Positions 63,850-64,000 of a stretch of 64,000 nucleotides of DNA are shown piece by piece (within the stretch, counting starts at the first letter, position 1; every line of letters begins with the position of its first letter). Source of the stretch: Woodsholea maritima DSM 17123 (lineage in GTDB: Bacteria; Pseudomonadota; Alphaproteobacteria; Caulobacterales; Maricaulaceae); assembly GCF_000382325.1 (NCBI RefSeq), contig NZ_KB908056.1, forward strand, positions 273,722 through 337,721, in the 5' to 3' direction. Under the pieces are notes generated by a model. It was not told the DNA's origin and did no database searches. It worked only from the letters and a program-made list of their open reading frames with translations. The position numbers and the translations under genes are program-made.

Positions 63850-64000
63850 ATGAACCATCTCAAAGACGCACCGACCCTTCCTTTGATTTTGGGCTTTGGC
63901 GGACTGATCCCTTTTGCCTTAGGTCCGATAATGTGGCTGATCGGCGGGCCGCTCAGCGCCGCGGCGCAACTAGCCTTACCGCTTTATGGCGCGATGATCC
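63850..64000 (+). CDS. DUF3429-type membrane protein, 5' part only
   Basis: The reading frame starts with ATG at 63850 after ggggaaag and runs off the window, giving the first 50 residues. It contains GFGGLIPFALGPIMWL and AAQLALPLYGAMI, which match the start of DUF3429 proteins (small inner-membrane proteins, several helices). It probably continues the TSUP/TIGR02186 transcript. Confidence 0.7.
   Translation, partial: MNHLKDAPTLPLILGFGGLIPFALGPIMWLIGGPLSAAAQLALPLYGAMI

Overview
This window is a chromosomal segment from an alphaproteobacterium, most likely a dimorphic, flagellated Caulobacterales/Maricaulales/Hyphomonadales-type organism. The evidence is a PodJ-like polarity factor whose upstream region has a perfect CtrA box and GANTC sites, a TipF-like flagellar positioning protein with a degenerate EAL domain, a flagellar CheY-CheZ pair, a BamF (DUF3035) lipoprotein, the alphaproteobacterial form of HisRS, and large TonB-dependent receptors. 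GC content is high outside a few intergenic stretches. I found no rRNA, tRNA, CRISPR array, insertion sequence, prophage or defence island. The content is mostly core genome with scattered lineage-specific secreted proteins.

Layout. 0-0.4 kb: a patchwork of dispersed palindromic repeats. 0.4-7.3 kb: xseA and purD, a secreted amidohydrolase, a SAM methyltransferase and a DoxX-like membrane protein. 7.3-12.3 kb: a TetR regulator with a perfect palindromic operator, a CBS-like membrane protein, a TSUP transporter, a GNAT acetyltransferase, tadA, and an rluB-type gene overlapping rsmD. 12.4-21.5 kb: an unknown helical protein, mutL, then a leftward envelope and translation block (MaoC, ribF, ileS, lspA, bamF). 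21.7-26.3 kb: cheY-cheZ, a HAD hydrolase, a tipF-like gene and an OmpA-family lipoprotein. 26.4-28.6 kb: groESL with an RpoH-type promoter and a CIRCE element. 28.6-34.8 kb: small Cys-containing secreted proteins, a 1042-residue TonB receptor, a 633-bp AT-rich gap and a charged coiled-coil secreted protein. 35-43.9 kb: hisS, a DsbD-family reductase, SapC, OmpW, and a His/Asp-rich ZnuD-type receptor divergent from a Zur-type regulator. 44-49.2 kb: a thioesterase, a TPR protein, a lipoprotein, an orphan C5 cytosine methyltransferase and a LysR regulator. 49.3-56.8 kb: a fatty-acid beta-oxidation cluster (fadB, fadA, two acyl-CoA dehydrogenases) with a MerR regulator. 56.9-64 kb: a secreted protein with a tandem repeat inside its signal peptide, the podJ-like gene, and a TSUP/TIGR02186/DUF3429 group running off the end.

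How the genes work together. Three local circuits can be read directly. (1) Zinc: a Zur-type repressor and a zinc receptor share an AT-rich divergent promoter. (2) Beta-oxidation: a MerR protein sits next to the acyl-CoA dehydrogenase operon, and matching 16-bp inverted repeats lie upstream of both merR and that dehydrogenase. (3) Polarity and motility: CheY/CheZ, TipF and PodJ homologues, the last apparently under CtrA and CcrM-type cell-cycle control. Terminator hairpins are well conserved here and define most transcript ends. Two sit in unusual places: one abuts a Shine-Dalgarno sequence, and one lies inside the coding end of a convergent gene.

Nothing in the window is clearly an undescribed multi-gene system. 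The best leads are single-gene oddities: a twin CX3CX3C secreted microprotein, two FliM-like peptides on CheZ, the slippage-prone signal peptide repeat, a glycine-zipper peptide translationally coupled to fadB, and the hairpin fused to the methyltransferase ribosome-binding site.
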